Origin: Flavobacterium bernardetii
GTDB lineage: Bacteria; Bacteroidota; Bacteroidia; Flavobacteriales; Flavobacteriaceae
Direction: 5' to 3'
DNA: 64,000 nt
NCBI RefSeq assembly: GCF_011305415.1
Contig: NZ_JAANOQ010000003.1
Location: 186,001 to 250,000, forward strand
This document shows positions 15,930-24,187 of the stretch, piece by piece (the first letter of the stretch is position 1; every line of letters begins with the position of its first letter). The notes beneath the pieces were generated by a model that did no database searches, was not told where the DNA came from, and saw only the letters and a program-made list of their open reading frames with translations. Position numbers and translations under genes: made by a program.

Positions 15930-16574
15930 TTATTTAAAAACGGTTTGGTAATTCTTCCAAACAATTTCCTTCATTTCTTCAATAGAGATGTTTTTACATT
16001 TTGCTGCAAAAGTATAAACTTCTTCCAAACTTTCCGCAATTGTATCTGTTTCTAAGAAAATTTTTTCATTCGGGATTTGTTGAAACACTTCTCCTAATTC
16101 TGGATTTCGAAGTAAGTATTTTCCAAAAGATAAATAGAAATCCTGATTCAATAATTGCCTAGCCACTTGAACATTTTTTGAAAACCCATGAATGATAAAA
16201 GGGGAGGTGAGTCCGCTGTTTTTTTTACATGAAATTACTTCGTCAAATGAAGCGACGCAATGCAAGATTACAGGCTTTGAAATTTCGTGTAAAAGGTCAA
16301 GTTGCGACTCAAAAACGTCTGTTTGTGCACTATAGATTTTATCTATACGTTTATCTAATCCGCATTCCCCCAATGCAATACATTCGTTTAGTGAAAGTTT
16401 TTCTTTAATAATTTTTAAATCATCATTCAAACGCTCTTCGTTGATATGCCAAGGGTGAATTCCGATAGAATATAGCGGAATTTCTTCTGAAAATTCATTC
16501 GGATATTGATTTACAATTTCTAAAATCGAATCAGAATTCGTGTAAAAATGAGTATGTAAATTAACAAATTGCAT
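15930..16574 (-). CDS. TatD-family metal-dependent hydrolase
   Basis: A 214-residue TIM-barrel hydrolase of the TatD type, a putative DNase. Metal-ligand motifs seen are NLHTHF at the N terminus (H-T-H), GECGLD (about residues 82-87, with the Glu ligand), VILHCV (about 117-122), IIHGF and the C-terminal ETDT (about 176-179). It is somewhat shorter than the usual 250-260 residues. The frame also opens nine codons earlier (16601), but MQFVNLHTHF at 16574 fits better. It precedes tcdA by 12 bp. The substrate is not determined by sequence. Confidence 0.88.
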   Translation of the reverse strand: MQFVNLHTHFYTNSDSILEIVNQYPNEFSEEIPLYSIGIHPWHINEERLNDDLKIIKEKLSLNECIALGECGLDKRIDKIYSAQTDVFESQLDLLHEISKPVILHCVASFDEVISCKKNSGLTSPFIIHGFSKNVQVARQLLNQDFYLSFGKYLLRNPELGEVFQQIPNEKIFLETDTIAESLEEVYTFAAKCKNISIEEMKEIVWKNYQTVFK

Positions 16575-16643
16575 ATAATTGTTTTCACAAAAATAACACA
16601 TTTTAACAAGTTATTTGTCTAAATTTGTATCAGATATTTTATT

Positions 16644-17876
16644 ATGATTCAGAAAGCATTTCGCAACTACATTTCTAACTTTCAGGGTTTTTCTCGTGAG
16701 GTTTGGATACTAACACTTGTTACTTTTATCAATAGAGCTGGAACTATGGTTTTACCATTCTTGTCCAAATACTTGCACGAAGATTTACATTTTTCGTTAT
16801 CGCAAGTGGGAACCATTATGGTCTTTTTTGGTATAGGTTCTATGTTAGGTTCTTGGTTAGGTGGAAAGCTATCAGATACCATTGGGTTTTATAAAATTAT
16901 GATATTTAGTTTACTAGTTAGTGGTCTGATGTTTTTTGGATTACGATTTGTTACTTCATTTTACGGTTTATGTATTAGTATGTTCCTAATCATGACGGTT
17001 TCTGATATGTTTCGACCAGCAATGTTCGTTTCTTTGGGCGCATATGCGAAGCCAGAAAACAGAACTCGAGCGCTAACTTTAGTTCGTTTAGCTATTAATT
17101 TAGGATTTGCCGCTGGACCAGCTTTAGGCGGATTGATTATTATGAATATCGGTTATAAAGGGTTATTTTGGGTTGACGGATTGACTTGTATAATTGCAAT
17201 TTTAATATTCTGGATTAAAGTAAAAGAGAAGAAAAAATCTACGTATTTAGATAAAGAACATCCTGGTGATGTTTTGGTAGAATCGGTTTTTAAAGATAAA
17301 ATATATTGGTTGTTTTTAGCTTCAACCTTAATTGTTGGAATTATGTTTTTTCAATTGTTTACGACTATTCCAATTTATCACAGAGAACAATTCGGGTTAA
17401 CCGAACTTCAAACAGGATTATTATTAACCTTAAACGGTGTGTTGGTTTTCTTTTTAGAAATGCCAATTGTGAACTATATCGAAAAGAATAAAAAAGATAA
17501 ATTAAAAGTAATTATTTTGGGTTGTTTCTTAATGACCATTAGTTTATTCTTAATGTTAGTAAACACTTGGGCAGGAATTTTATTAATTATGATGTTGTTC
17601 ATGACCTTCGCAGAAATGTTCAACTTTCCGTTTTCCAACGCGTTTGCTTTGAGTCGTGCTCCCAAACATCATCAAGGTCGATACATGGCAATTTTTGCTA
17701 TGAGTTATAGTTTAGCGCATATCTTAAGTGCTAAAATAGGAATGACTATTATTGACAAATATGGTTATCAAACCAATTGGTTAGTTATGGGAACGCTTGG
17801 TTTTATTGGAACTTTAATTGGAATTTACGTGTATAATTTAGTTGAAAAAGAAAAACTAAACGTTAAAAATAGTTAA
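16644..17876 (+). CDS. MFS transporter
   Basis: A 410-residue major facilitator protein with about 12 hydrophobic helices. The first loop motif GSWLGGKLSDTIGFYKI (about residues 72-88) is the MFS motif A (G-x-L-x-D-x-x-G), and FAAGPALGGLI lies in helix 5. It resembles the YdeE/MdtH-like drug:H+ antiporter group, but the substrate cannot be told. A -7-like box TAAATTTG lies at 16620-16627. It is divergent from the TatD-tcdA pair. The 3' end is followed within 10 bp by the operator region of the next regulator gene. Confidence 0.88.
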   Translation: MIQKAFRNYISNFQGFSREVWILTLVTFINRAGTMVLPFLSKYLHEDLHFSLSQVGTIMVFFGIGSMLGSWLGGKLSDTIGFYKIMIFSLLVSGLMFFGLRFVTSFYGLCISMFLIMTVSDMFRPAMFVSLGAYAKPENRTRALTLVRLAINLGFAAGPALGGLIIMNIGYKGLFWVDGLTCIIAILIFWIKVKEKKKSTYLDKEHPGDVLVESVFKDKIYWLFLASTLIVGIMFFQLFTTIPIYHREQFGLTELQTGLLLTLNGVLVFFLEMPIVNYIEKNKKDKLKVIILGCFLMTISLFLMLVNTWAGILLIMMLFMTFAEMFNFPFSNAFALSRAPKHHQGRYMAIFAMSYSLAHILSAKIGMTIIDKYGYQTNWLVMGTLGFIGTLIGIYVYNLVEKEKLNVKNS

Positions 17877-17878
17877 AT

Positions 17879-17923
17879 AACTATAAAAATAGTTGCGTAA
17901 CTAAAAATATAGTTATAGGTTTG
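17879..17923 (+). promoter_or_regulatory. Promoter and overlapping dyads for the BlaI-type repressor
   Basis: TTG (17893-17895), 20 bp, TAGGTTTG (17916-17923) form a clear Bacteroidota promoter. Three overlapping inverted repeats with the half-site AACTA/TAGTT cover it: AACTATAAAAATAGTT (17879-17894), TAGTTGCGTAACTA (17890-17903) and AACTAAAAATATAGTT (17899-17914). This is the expected layout for an autoregulated BlaI-type operator. Confidence 0.7.
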
Positions 17924-17941
17924 TATAACAAAATTATAGTT

Positions 17942-18301
17942 ATGCAAAAGTTAACCAACAAGGAAGAAGAAGTGATGCACATTTTATGGAAGCTAAAAAA
18001 AGCTTTTGTAAAAGATGTTTTGGCAGAGTTTACGGATGACAAGCCACACTACAACACACTTTCTACAATTATCAGAAATTTAGAAGAAAAGGGATATGTT
18101 TCTTATAATGTGTATGGAAATACGCATCAATATCATCCAACTGTGGATATTGAAGAATACAGAAAAACCTTTATGAAAACGGCTATTCAGAATTACTTTG
18201 GTAATTCATACAAAAATTTGGTTTCGTTTTTTGCTGAAGAAGAAAAAATATCAGCAGACGAACTTCGTGAGATTTTAAATATCATCGAGAAAAAGAAATA
18301 G
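17942..18301 (+). CDS. BlaI/MecI/CopY-family transcriptional repressor
   Basis: A 119-residue winged-helix repressor. LTNKEEEVMHILWKLKKAFV and PHYNTLSTIIRNLEEKGYVS (recognition-helix region, about residues 37-56) are typical of BlaI/MecI, followed by the C-terminal dimerisation helices. In relatives the cognate M56 peptidase inactivates the repressor. A TTG at 17921 also opens the frame, but it sits inside the -7 box; the ATG at 17942 is chosen. It is followed after 2 bp by the M56 gene. No beta-lactamase or PBP2a gene is nearby, so the regulated function is probably not drug resistance. Confidence 0.93.
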   Translation: MQKLTNKEEEVMHILWKLKKAFVKDVLAEFTDDKPHYNTLSTIIRNLEEKGYVSYNVYGNTHQYHPTVDIEEYRKTFMKTAIQNYFGNSYKNLVSFFAEEEKISADELREILNIIEKKK

Positions 18302-18303
18302 GT

Positions 18304-19815
18304 ATGGAAACGGTTTTCATCTACATTTTAAAAGTCAATGCTTTAGTTGTATTGTTTTATTTGGTTTACCAATTGGCACTTTCTAGAGAAACCTTTTACA
18401 AACATTCGAGATGGTTTTTGCTTTCAGGATTATTCGTTTCATTAGTATTACCTTTTGTAACTTTTACTAAAATTGAATATTACGAAGTAAAAAATTCAAT
18501 TGACAACCAATTTTTTCATGCAGTAACTGCCACTAATGAAATTGTGCAAGAACCCATTTTAACGAATCAAGAAATCTTGTTTTTGGTATACGGAATGATC
18601 TGTTTTGGGTTTTTGATTAAAACAGTATTCGATTTTTTCAAATTGTTTAAAATCATCAAAGTTTCCAATTCGGAAAAGAGAGATAAATTGGTTTATATCA
18701 ACACGAATTTAGTGCACACGCCTTTTTCATTCTTTAATTATATAGTTTTCAATTCGGAACTCATCAATCCAATTGAATTACAAAACATAATCAAACATGA
18801 AGAAGCACATTCTATGCAAAAACACAGTTTCGATACATTGTTAGCGCAGTTTTTTATTATCTTATTTTGGTTCAATCCAATCGTTTGGTTCTATCGAAAA
18901 AGTATCGTTCAAAATTTAGAATTTTTAGCAGATAGTTTTGCTATTCAACAAGTTTCGGATAGAACGGTGTATCAGAAAACCATGTTGAAAATCACCACAC
19001 AAGCATCAAATATTTCAATCATTAATACATTTAATCAATCATCAATCAAAAAACGAATCATTATGTTAAACACAAACAAATCAAACAGAAAAAACATTTG
19101 GAAAATGGCATTAATTCTTCCAATTATTGCAGGGTTTATTTACCTTTTTCAGGTAGAAGTTATTGCACAAGAGAAAAAGTCGGTTAAATTTAAATCTACA
19201 TATCAAGATAAGAATATTGCAGTTGTAGATTCAGCTGTAGCTATTGGTATTGGTTATGTAACAAATAAATTTTCAACAGATGATGAAATGAAAAATGACG
19301 CAGCATCTTTAAAAAAAGATCATAACATAGATTTCACGTTTTCAAATATTAAGAGAAATGAAAAAAATGAAATTATCGCAATTAAAATTTCATACAATGA
19401 CAATAAAGGAAATAATGGCGATCATGAAGTAATTGGTGACGAACCAATAGATCCTATTCATTTTTCTGTTGATACAGATGAAAATGGAAAAGGCCAAATA
19501 GGTTTCTTTGAACATAAAATGAAAGAAGGAAAGAATATCAGTAATTTTAAGGTAGCATATATTACAAAGAATGATACTGATAATGAACTAATTTCCAGAT
19601 TATCAATTGTTGAAGAAGAAAATGTAAGTGTGAAATTTTCCGATATAAAACGAAACAATAAAAAGGAAATAATTGCAATTAAAATTATAGCTAAAAATTC
19701 AGATAATAAAGAAGTTAAATACGAACAAATTAACGATGATGGAATTGAAGATGTTTTTATTATGAAAGAAATTGGCGGTAAAAACCAATTAAAAATTAAA
19801 TCTAAAAAAAAATAA
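18304..19815 (+). CDS. M56 (BlaR1-like) membrane peptidase with duplicated C-terminal domain
   Basis: A 503-residue zinc protease of the BlaR1/M56 type. Four membrane segments lie at about residues 5-25, 37-54, 91-115 and 268-284. The zinc motif His165-Glu-Glu-Ala-His169 and a downstream Glu206 (LEFLAD) are in place, so it should be able to cleave the BlaI-type partner. The extracytoplasmic C-terminal part (285-503) is not a penicillin-binding domain. It has two divergent copies of a roughly 60-residue module with the core KRN-x-K-x-E-I-I-A-I-K-I (about 340-400 and 435-500). The next gene, for a secreted protein, has the same module. The sensed signal is unknown. Confidence 0.9.
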   Translation: METVFIYILKVNALVVLFYLVYQLALSRETFYKHSRWFLLSGLFVSLVLPFVTFTKIEYYEVKNSIDNQFFHAVTATNEIVQEPILTNQEILFLVYGMICFGFLIKTVFDFFKLFKIIKVSNSEKRDKLVYINTNLVHTPFSFFNYIVFNSELINPIELQNIIKHEEAHSMQKHSFDTLLAQFFIILFWFNPIVWFYRKSIVQNLEFLADSFAIQQVSDRTVYQKTMLKITTQASNISIINTFNQSSIKKRIIMLNTNKSNRKNIWKMALILPIIAGFIYLFQVEVIAQEKKSVKFKSTYQDKNIAVVDSAVAIGIGYVTNKFSTDDEMKNDAASLKKDHNIDFTFSNIKRNEKNEIIAIKISYNDNKGNNGDHEVIGDEPIDPIHFSVDTDENGKGQIGFFEHKMKEGKNISNFKVAYITKNDTDNELISRLSIVEEENVSVKFSDIKRNNKKEIIAIKIIAKNSDNKEVKYEQINDDGIEDVFIMKEIGGKNQLKIKSKKK

Positions 19816-19842
19816 AAATTAAAAGTTAAATTAAAATTTAAG

Positions 19843-19874
19843 AAATAGTTTGAGAATAAAATCTCAAGCTATTT
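19843..19874 (+). terminator. Terminator after the M56 gene
   Basis: Arms AAATAGTTTGAGA (19843-19855) and TCTCAAGCTATTT (19862-19874), one mismatch, followed by a T run. Confidence 0.75.
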
Positions 19875-19966
19875 TTTTGTTAAAACCCGTTAATTAACAA
19901 AATTTTAAAATTTCATTTTCATAAAAATTATATTTTTGGACAAGAAAATTATAAACAATAAATATT

Positions 19967-20860
19967 ATGAACGCTAAAATGTTATTTCAAGGATTAGTAT
20001 TGGCAAGTGCAATAACCTTTTTGCCAAATCCAACTTTTGCTCAAAACAACCGCTTACAGCAATTGTCTCAACCCAAAAACAATAGTTTCGAGTTGCGAAT
20101 TGACAAAGCGATGACCGACGCACAATTGAAACAAGACGAATCAGATGCTAAGAAGTTCGATTTTGAAGTTTCTTTCACAGGTGTGAAGCGTAACGACAAA
20201 AAAGAAATTACGGCTATTAAAATCGCTTATAAAGACAAAGATGGCAATTCAGGAAATTATAATGTAGGTTCTGATAAACCGATTAATCCAATTTCTATCA
20301 CAAAACAATTCGATGGAACTGGAAAAGGTCTAATCAATATTCAATCTGGCGATAAAAGAAATGATATTTTTGGAAACGGTTTTGCAGGTTTAGGAAATGG
20401 TTTCGATATGAATGGTTTCGACGGAATGTTTAATAACGATATGTTTAAAGGTTTAATGGACAATAATACTATCGATTTAGAAAAGTTAAAAGAATTACAA
20501 AAAGGATTTTCAATGGATTCTTTAGGTGGTGGAAATTTCAAATCGTTTACTTTTAAAGATGGTGAAATGTTAGGCGACAATCCAGATATGAAATTAGAAG
20601 AAGAAAAAACCGATGAAAACGGAACCGTAACTAAGAAATATTCTGATGGAAAAGGAAATACCATGATTTTCTCAGAGAATTTCGGAAGCGGAACACCAAA
20701 CCAATCAGGAAAAATGAAGATTGAGAAAAAATATAATTTGAATGATGACACTAAATCGGATTTAGAAAACTTAAAAAAGGAATTAGAAAAAACCAAAACT
20801 GATTTGGAAAAGCTTAAAACCGATTTACAAAAAGATAAAGGAGTTATAGGAAAGAAGTAA
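19967..20860 (+). CDS. Secreted protein sharing the module of the M56 protein
   Basis: A 297-residue exported protein. The signal peptide is residues 1-26 (FLPNPTFAQNN). Residues about 60-120 carry the module VSFTGVKRNDKKEITAIKIA...KDGNSGNYNVGSDKPINPIS, clearly related to the C-terminal modules of the preceding M56 protein. The middle is Gly/Asn/Phe-rich (NGFAGLGNGFDMNGFDGMFN), and residues 265-292 form a heptad coiled coil (DLENLKKELEKTKTDLEKLK). A -7-type box TATTTTTG lies at 19931-19938. The gene follows the BlaI-M56 pair after a terminator and may be its target or a signal partner; this is inference. Function unknown. Confidence 0.75.
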   Translation: MNAKMLFQGLVLASAITFLPNPTFAQNNRLQQLSQPKNNSFELRIDKAMTDAQLKQDESDAKKFDFEVSFTGVKRNDKKEITAIKIAYKDKDGNSGNYNVGSDKPINPISITKQFDGTGKGLINIQSGDKRNDIFGNGFAGLGNGFDMNGFDGMFNNDMFKGLMDNNTIDLEKLKELQKGFSMDSLGGGNFKSFTFKDGEMLGDNPDMKLEEEKTDENGTVTKKYSDGKGNTMIFSENFGSGTPNQSGKMKIEKKYNLNDDTKSDLENLKKELEKTKTDLEKLKTDLQKDKGVIGKK

Positions 20861-20940
20861 AAAGGCAAAAGGCAAAAGTAAAAAGTTTTCATTCGTATTT
20901 TTGAGTGTTAAACTGTTAAGCGTATCGAAGTGCCTTAAAT

Positions 20941-20974
20941 AAAAGCCAGAATTTCATTAGAAATTCTGGCTTTT
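20941..20974 (+). terminator. Terminator (AAAAGCC type)
   Basis: Perfect stem AAAAGCCAGAATTTC (20941-20955) with GAAATTCTGGCTTTT (20960-20974). It is similar in type and relative position to the hairpin 3' of intact smpB (22395-22434), which suggests that it may be part of the same duplicated segment. Confidence 0.85.
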
Positions 20975-21009
20975 TTATTTTGCCTTATAACTTTTGCCTT
21001 ATCCCTTAT

Positions 21010-21059
21010 TTACCTAAACTCTTTCTAAATTCTGGCAACATCTCGTTTGGTATTGTTTT
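21010..21059 (-). pseudogene. Decayed copy of the 3' end of smpB
   Basis: This 50-bp stretch matches the last 50 bp of smpB (22472-22521) at 44 positions in the same orientation. Read in the smpB frame it gives NTKRDVARI, a TAG stop where smpB has Lys, then KEFR and the shared TAA. It directly abuts the histidine kinase stop codon. An AAAAGCC-type hairpin lies downstream of both copies. The two smpB ends therefore flank the kinase gene as direct repeats, as expected for an insertion into the 3' end of smpB or for an old duplication. Confidence 0.85.
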
Positions 21060-22234
21060 TATGATTTGTAAATCGGTAAGGTAAATATGAAATTACTTCC
21101 TTTGTTTTCTTCACTTTCAACCCAAATGTCTCCGTTGTTTTTCTGTATAAATTCTTTACAAAGTACTAATCCTAATCCCGATCCATTTTCGTCTGCAGTT
21201 CCAAGTGTTGTTGTATTTGAAGCAATACTAAAAAGTTCATTACACTTTTCTTTAGGGATACCAATTCCATTGTCAGAAATTGTAATTTCAACATGATCTT
21301 GTTTTGAAGCTGCACTAACTTTAATGTGGCCACCAACATTGGTAAACTTAATAGCATTTGAAATTAGATTTCTTAATACTGTATTTAACATATTTACATC
21401 AACATAAATTTCTAAATTATCTGTACAAGAACATTCTAATGCAATATTTTTTGATTTTGCAATATTTTTTGAAAGTGTTATTATTTCTTGAGCTACTTCT
21501 GAGAAAAGAATTTTTTCAGGGTTAAAACTCAGTTGTCCTGTTTGAGATTTTGCCCAATTTAATAAGTTATCTAGTAAAATAAGTGTGTTTTTTGCTGAAG
21601 AATTTATAATTTTAATATACTGTTCTGAATCTTCTAACAAAATATCATTACTGTTTTCTATTAACAATTCTGAAAATCCAATGATACTGTTAAAAGGGCT
21701 TCTTAAGTCATGAGCTACAATTGAAAAAAGTTTATCTTTTGTTGCGATAAGCTCTTTTAGTGAATTTTCTGTTTTTTTTCGATCTGTAATATCATGAATA
21801 ACTCCAACGAGATACTTTTTATTATCTGCATCAAGAAATCGTGTTTTTTTTGTAGAAATTATTCGAGTTTCTCCTCCACGAACTGTTAAAGTTTCTTCGT
21901 TTATATTTTCAATTCCATTTTCAAGAACTTGTTTGTCAATTTTTAAGAAGATGTCTCGTTCTTCTGGAGATACGTCTTCCGAAAGGGTTTTTCCAATAAT
22001 TTGCTCTCTTTGAAGGTTAAAAATTTCACAAAAAGCATCATTAACCATAAGCAATCTGCTCTGATCATCTTTTACAAAAACAGGGTCACCAATATTATTA
22101 AGAATACTAGTGTAATAATATTCTCTTCTTTTTTCTTTCTGTATAAAAGAATGTAATTTTAGAATTTCATTTTGTCTTTTTAGCTCTACAATCTGATTTT
22201 CTAATTCTTGATAGGTAAAAGAATTGTTTGCCAT
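21059..22234 (-). CDS. PAS-domain sensor histidine kinase, soluble and orphan
   Basis: A 391-residue hybrid-free histidine kinase. Residues 1-40 form a coiled coil, about 45-155 a PAS domain with PAC (GDPVFVKDDQSRLLMVNDAF...VIHDITDRKK), about 165-230 the HisKA domain with His175 in SIVAHDLRSPFNSIIGF, and about 270-390 the ATPase domain with N box RNLISNAIKFT, G1 ISDNGIGIP and G2 GSGLGLVLCKEF. No membrane segment is seen, so it senses a cytoplasmic or diffusible signal. No response regulator is adjacent. The gene sits precisely between intact smpB and a decayed smpB 3' end, which suggests that it arrived by insertion. Confidence 0.93.
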   Translation of the reverse strand: MANNSFTYQELENQIVELKRQNEILKLHSFIQKEKRREYYYTSILNNIGDPVFVKDDQSRLLMVNDAFCEIFNLQREQIIGKTLSEDVSPEERDIFLKIDKQVLENGIENINEETLTVRGGETRIISTKKTRFLDADNKKYLVGVIHDITDRKKTENSLKELIATKDKLFSIVAHDLRSPFNSIIGFSELLIENSNDILLEDSEQYIKIINSSAKNTLILLDNLLNWAKSQTGQLSFNPEKILFSEVAQEIITLSKNIAKSKNIALECSCTDNLEIYVDVNMLNTVLRNLISNAIKFTNVGGHIKVSAASKQDHVEITISDNGIGIPKEKCNELFSIASNTTTLGTADENGSGLGLVLCKEFIQKNNGDIWVESEENKGSNFIFTLPIYKS

Positions 22235-22394
22235 TTACGAATTTTTATGTCAATTTTGAAAAATTAACGGTAGGTATCTCAAATTTAGTTAAATGAATTT
22301 GAATTATTATCTTTTTTAAATAATTTTTTCTATTTATAATAAAAAATTAACATGAAATTACTAACTGTTTAAATTCTAAGTGTTTGTTATTCAT

Positions 22395-22434
22395 AAAAAA
22401 GCCAAAATTTTCATTTGAAAATTTTGGCTTTTTT
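22395..22434. terminator. Terminator of smpB
   Basis: Perfect 18-bp stem AAAAAAGCCAAAATTTTC (22395-22412) with its complement (22417-22434), 4-nt loop and A/T tracts on both sides. It lies between smpB and the kinase gene. Confidence 0.9.
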
Positions 22435-22471
22435 ATGAATACTTCGTAAATCCCAAATCGTAAATCCCAAA

Positions 22472-22930
22472 TTACCTAAATTCTTTCTTAATTCGGGCAA
22501 TATCACGTTTGGTATCGTTTTCTTTCATGGTTTCACGTTTGTCGTAGTTTTTCTTACCTCTGCATAATGCAATTTCTACTTTTGCGAACCCTTTTTCATT
22601 CGTATATAATTTCAACGGAACGATTGTTAAACCTTTATTATCCGAATCTTTATCTAGTTTTTTAAGCTCTTTTTTATTTAAAAGTAATTTTCGTTCACTT
22701 TTCGCTTTGTGGTTATAATGCGTACCAAAAGCATATTCTTCAATTGTCGCATTAATAAGGAATAATTCGGTTTGTTCGTTAAATTCGCAAAAACTTTCCG
22801 CAATAGAAGCCTTTCCTAAACGTATCGATTTAATTTCCGTTCCAGTCAATACAATACCAGCATCATATTTGTCTATGATTTCATAGTCGAATCGTGCTCG
22901 TTTGTTTAATATGTTTATAATCTTTTGCAT
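22472..22930 (-). CDS. smpB: SsrA-binding protein SmpB
   Basis: A 152-residue protein that brings tmRNA to stalled ribosomes for trans-translation. Family motifs are INILNKRARFDYEIIDKYDAGIVLTGTEIKSIR in pieces (for example GIVLTGTEIKSIR, residues 25-37), AFGTHYNHKAKSERKLLLNK in the middle, and the basic C-terminal tail RETMKENDTKRDIARIKKEF, which mimics the codon-anticodon helix. The length and both ends are normal, so the copy is functional. A decayed second copy of its 3' end lies 1.46 kb downstream. I could not find the tmRNA gene in the window. Confidence 0.97.
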   Translation of the reverse strand: MQKIINILNKRARFDYEIIDKYDAGIVLTGTEIKSIRLGKASIAESFCEFNEQTELFLINATIEEYAFGTHYNHKAKSERKLLLNKKELKKLDKDSDNKGLTIVPLKLYTNEKGFAKVEIALCRGKKNYDKRETMKENDTKRDIARIKKEFR

Positions 22931-23191
22931 AGTAGGGCAAAATTAAGGTTTATTTTTGAAATAGCCACAAAAAATAAGTTTGCTTGCAATTGTAAATCAT
23001 CGAAAACCGATGGGAAATATATTACTGAGATAAACACCAATAAAGATAGACTATAACGCATGACCAATAAAATACAATAATCAGCTACATACGAAAGAAA
23101 ATATTTAATTTTTAGGATTTACATTTGTTCATAAATATAAAAAAGAGTAACTTTATATAACTTAACCAAACTAACTTAAAAAATTATTATT

Positions 23192-23470
23192 ATGAGCGAT
23201 TTTCAACTAATTGAAAAAGAAGAAGTTGCTTCTTTGAAATTTCCGCATAAAGATGTCATGTCGGATAGAGATGATGTAATTCAACGTAAATCTGATTTAG
23301 AACGTGCTTTAACATTAGGAAACTTAGAACATTTAAAAATTAAAATCTTTTTTGAAGATGAATCTTCTAAAAGAGTTACAGAAACCACGGTTTGGGGAAT
23401 TACAGCAGATGAAGTGATTTTAAAAAAAGGGGTGATTATACCTATTAACAGAATTCATAAAATTATTTAA
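23192..23470 (+). CDS. Small conserved-looking flavobacterial protein, unknown function
   Basis: A 92-residue, acidic to neutral cytosolic protein (MSDFQLIEKEEVASLKFPHK). The C-terminal half, with VTETTVWGITADEVILKKGVIIPINRIHKI (in pieces), reads like a small beta-barrel (Sm/PRC-like strands), and the middle DDVIQRKSDLERALTLGNLE is helical. I recognise no family with a known role. It is 26 bp upstream of the Lys/Ala-rich secreted protein and may be co-transcribed with it. The good codon use and isolated strand support a real gene. Confidence 0.7.
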   Translation: MSDFQLIEKEEVASLKFPHKDVMSDRDDVIQRKSDLERALTLGNLEHLKIKIFFEDESSKRVTETTVWGITADEVILKKGVIIPINRIHKII

Positions 23471-23496
23471 CATTAAAACTAAAACAAAACAGAACT

Positions 23497-24165
23497 ATGA
23501 AGAAAATCCTTTTATTATGTTTGTCATTGATGTTGTCTTATGGAGCAATAGCTCAAGAAACATCTGCTGGTGAAAAAAGAGCTCAAATTGAAAAAGCGAA
23601 AAAAGAGCGAGTAGCAAAAGAGAAAAAAGCAAAAGCTAAAAAAGAAGCTGAAGTAGCCAAAGAGAAAATGGAAGCAACAGCTAAAAAAGAAGCAACAAAA
23701 GCGAAAGCAACAAAAGAAAAAACAGATGCAAGAGCCAAAGTAGCTGATAAAAAAGCGAAAGAAACCAAGGAGACTGCAGATAAATTAAAAGCGGATAAAG
23801 CAAAATCAGACAAAGCGAAAGCTGCGGCAAAAGCAAAGGCAGCTAAAGCAAAAGAAAATAGTGCCTCTGCAACTGGAGCGGCTAAATCGGCAGCAGGAAA
23901 AGCAAAAGCAGCCGGAAATAAAGCAGAAGCAGCAGCAAAAACCGAGACTAGCAAAGCAGTAGCTAAAACCAAAGTAAAGAAAAAAACACCAGCTGAAATT
24001 AAAGAAGATGTGAAAGAAACTCCAGCTTCAAAAGCAGCAGAGAAAAAAGTAGCAGACAAAGTTACTGGAACTTATAATGGTAAAAAAGTATTTACTGGAC
24101 CAAGAGGTGGAAGATACTACATCAATAAAAATGGTAACAAAACCTATATTAGCGACGATAAATAG
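23497..24165 (+). CDS. Secreted Lys/Ala-rich protein with PBCV-type basic adaptor end
   Basis: A 222-residue protein with a signal peptide (MKKILLLCLSLMLSYGAIAQ). Residues about 25-180 are a low-complexity, histone-H1-like Lys/Ala/Glu repeat, likely a long charged helix (AKKEAEVAKEKMEATAKKEA and similar). The last 32 residues, GKKVFTGPRGGRYYINKNG and KTYI, match the PBCV basic adaptor domain: a short Gly/Tyr/Lys module first noted in chlorella viruses and also found in bacteria. Function unknown; a surface or periplasmic structural role is possible. The long open frame on the opposite strand is a by-product of the repeat composition. A strong terminator follows. Confidence 0.8.
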   Translation: MKKILLLCLSLMLSYGAIAQETSAGEKRAQIEKAKKERVAKEKKAKAKKEAEVAKEKMEATAKKEATKAKATKEKTDARAKVADKKAKETKETADKLKADKAKSDKAKAAAKAKAAKAKENSASATGAAKSAAGKAKAAGNKAEAAAKTETSKAVAKTKVKKKTPAEIKEDVKETPASKAAEKKVADKVTGTYNGKKVFTGPRGGRYYINKNGNKTYISDDK

Positions 24166-24187
24166 AAGTTATTATATTGTAAAGTTC

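Noticed and set aside
17942..19815. Beta-lactam resistance operon
   Set aside because: BlaI/M56 proteins are present, but no beta-lactamase or PBP2a gene, and the sensor domain is not a penicillin-binding one.
20341..20892. Minus-strand frame of 183 codons opposite the secreted coiled-coil gene
   Set aside because: Ser/Phe/Pro-rich antisense shadow; the sense frame has a signal peptide and shares a module with its neighbour.
22931..23191. tmRNA gene next to smpB
   Set aside because: No tRNA-Ala-like ends, no tag-peptide frame and no T-arm pattern seen here or near the decayed smpB tail.
23583..24059. Long open frame antisense to the Lys/Ala-rich gene
   Set aside because: An Ala/Phe/Ser-rich mirror of the Lys/Ala codon repeat; the sense strand has the signal peptide and the conserved end.
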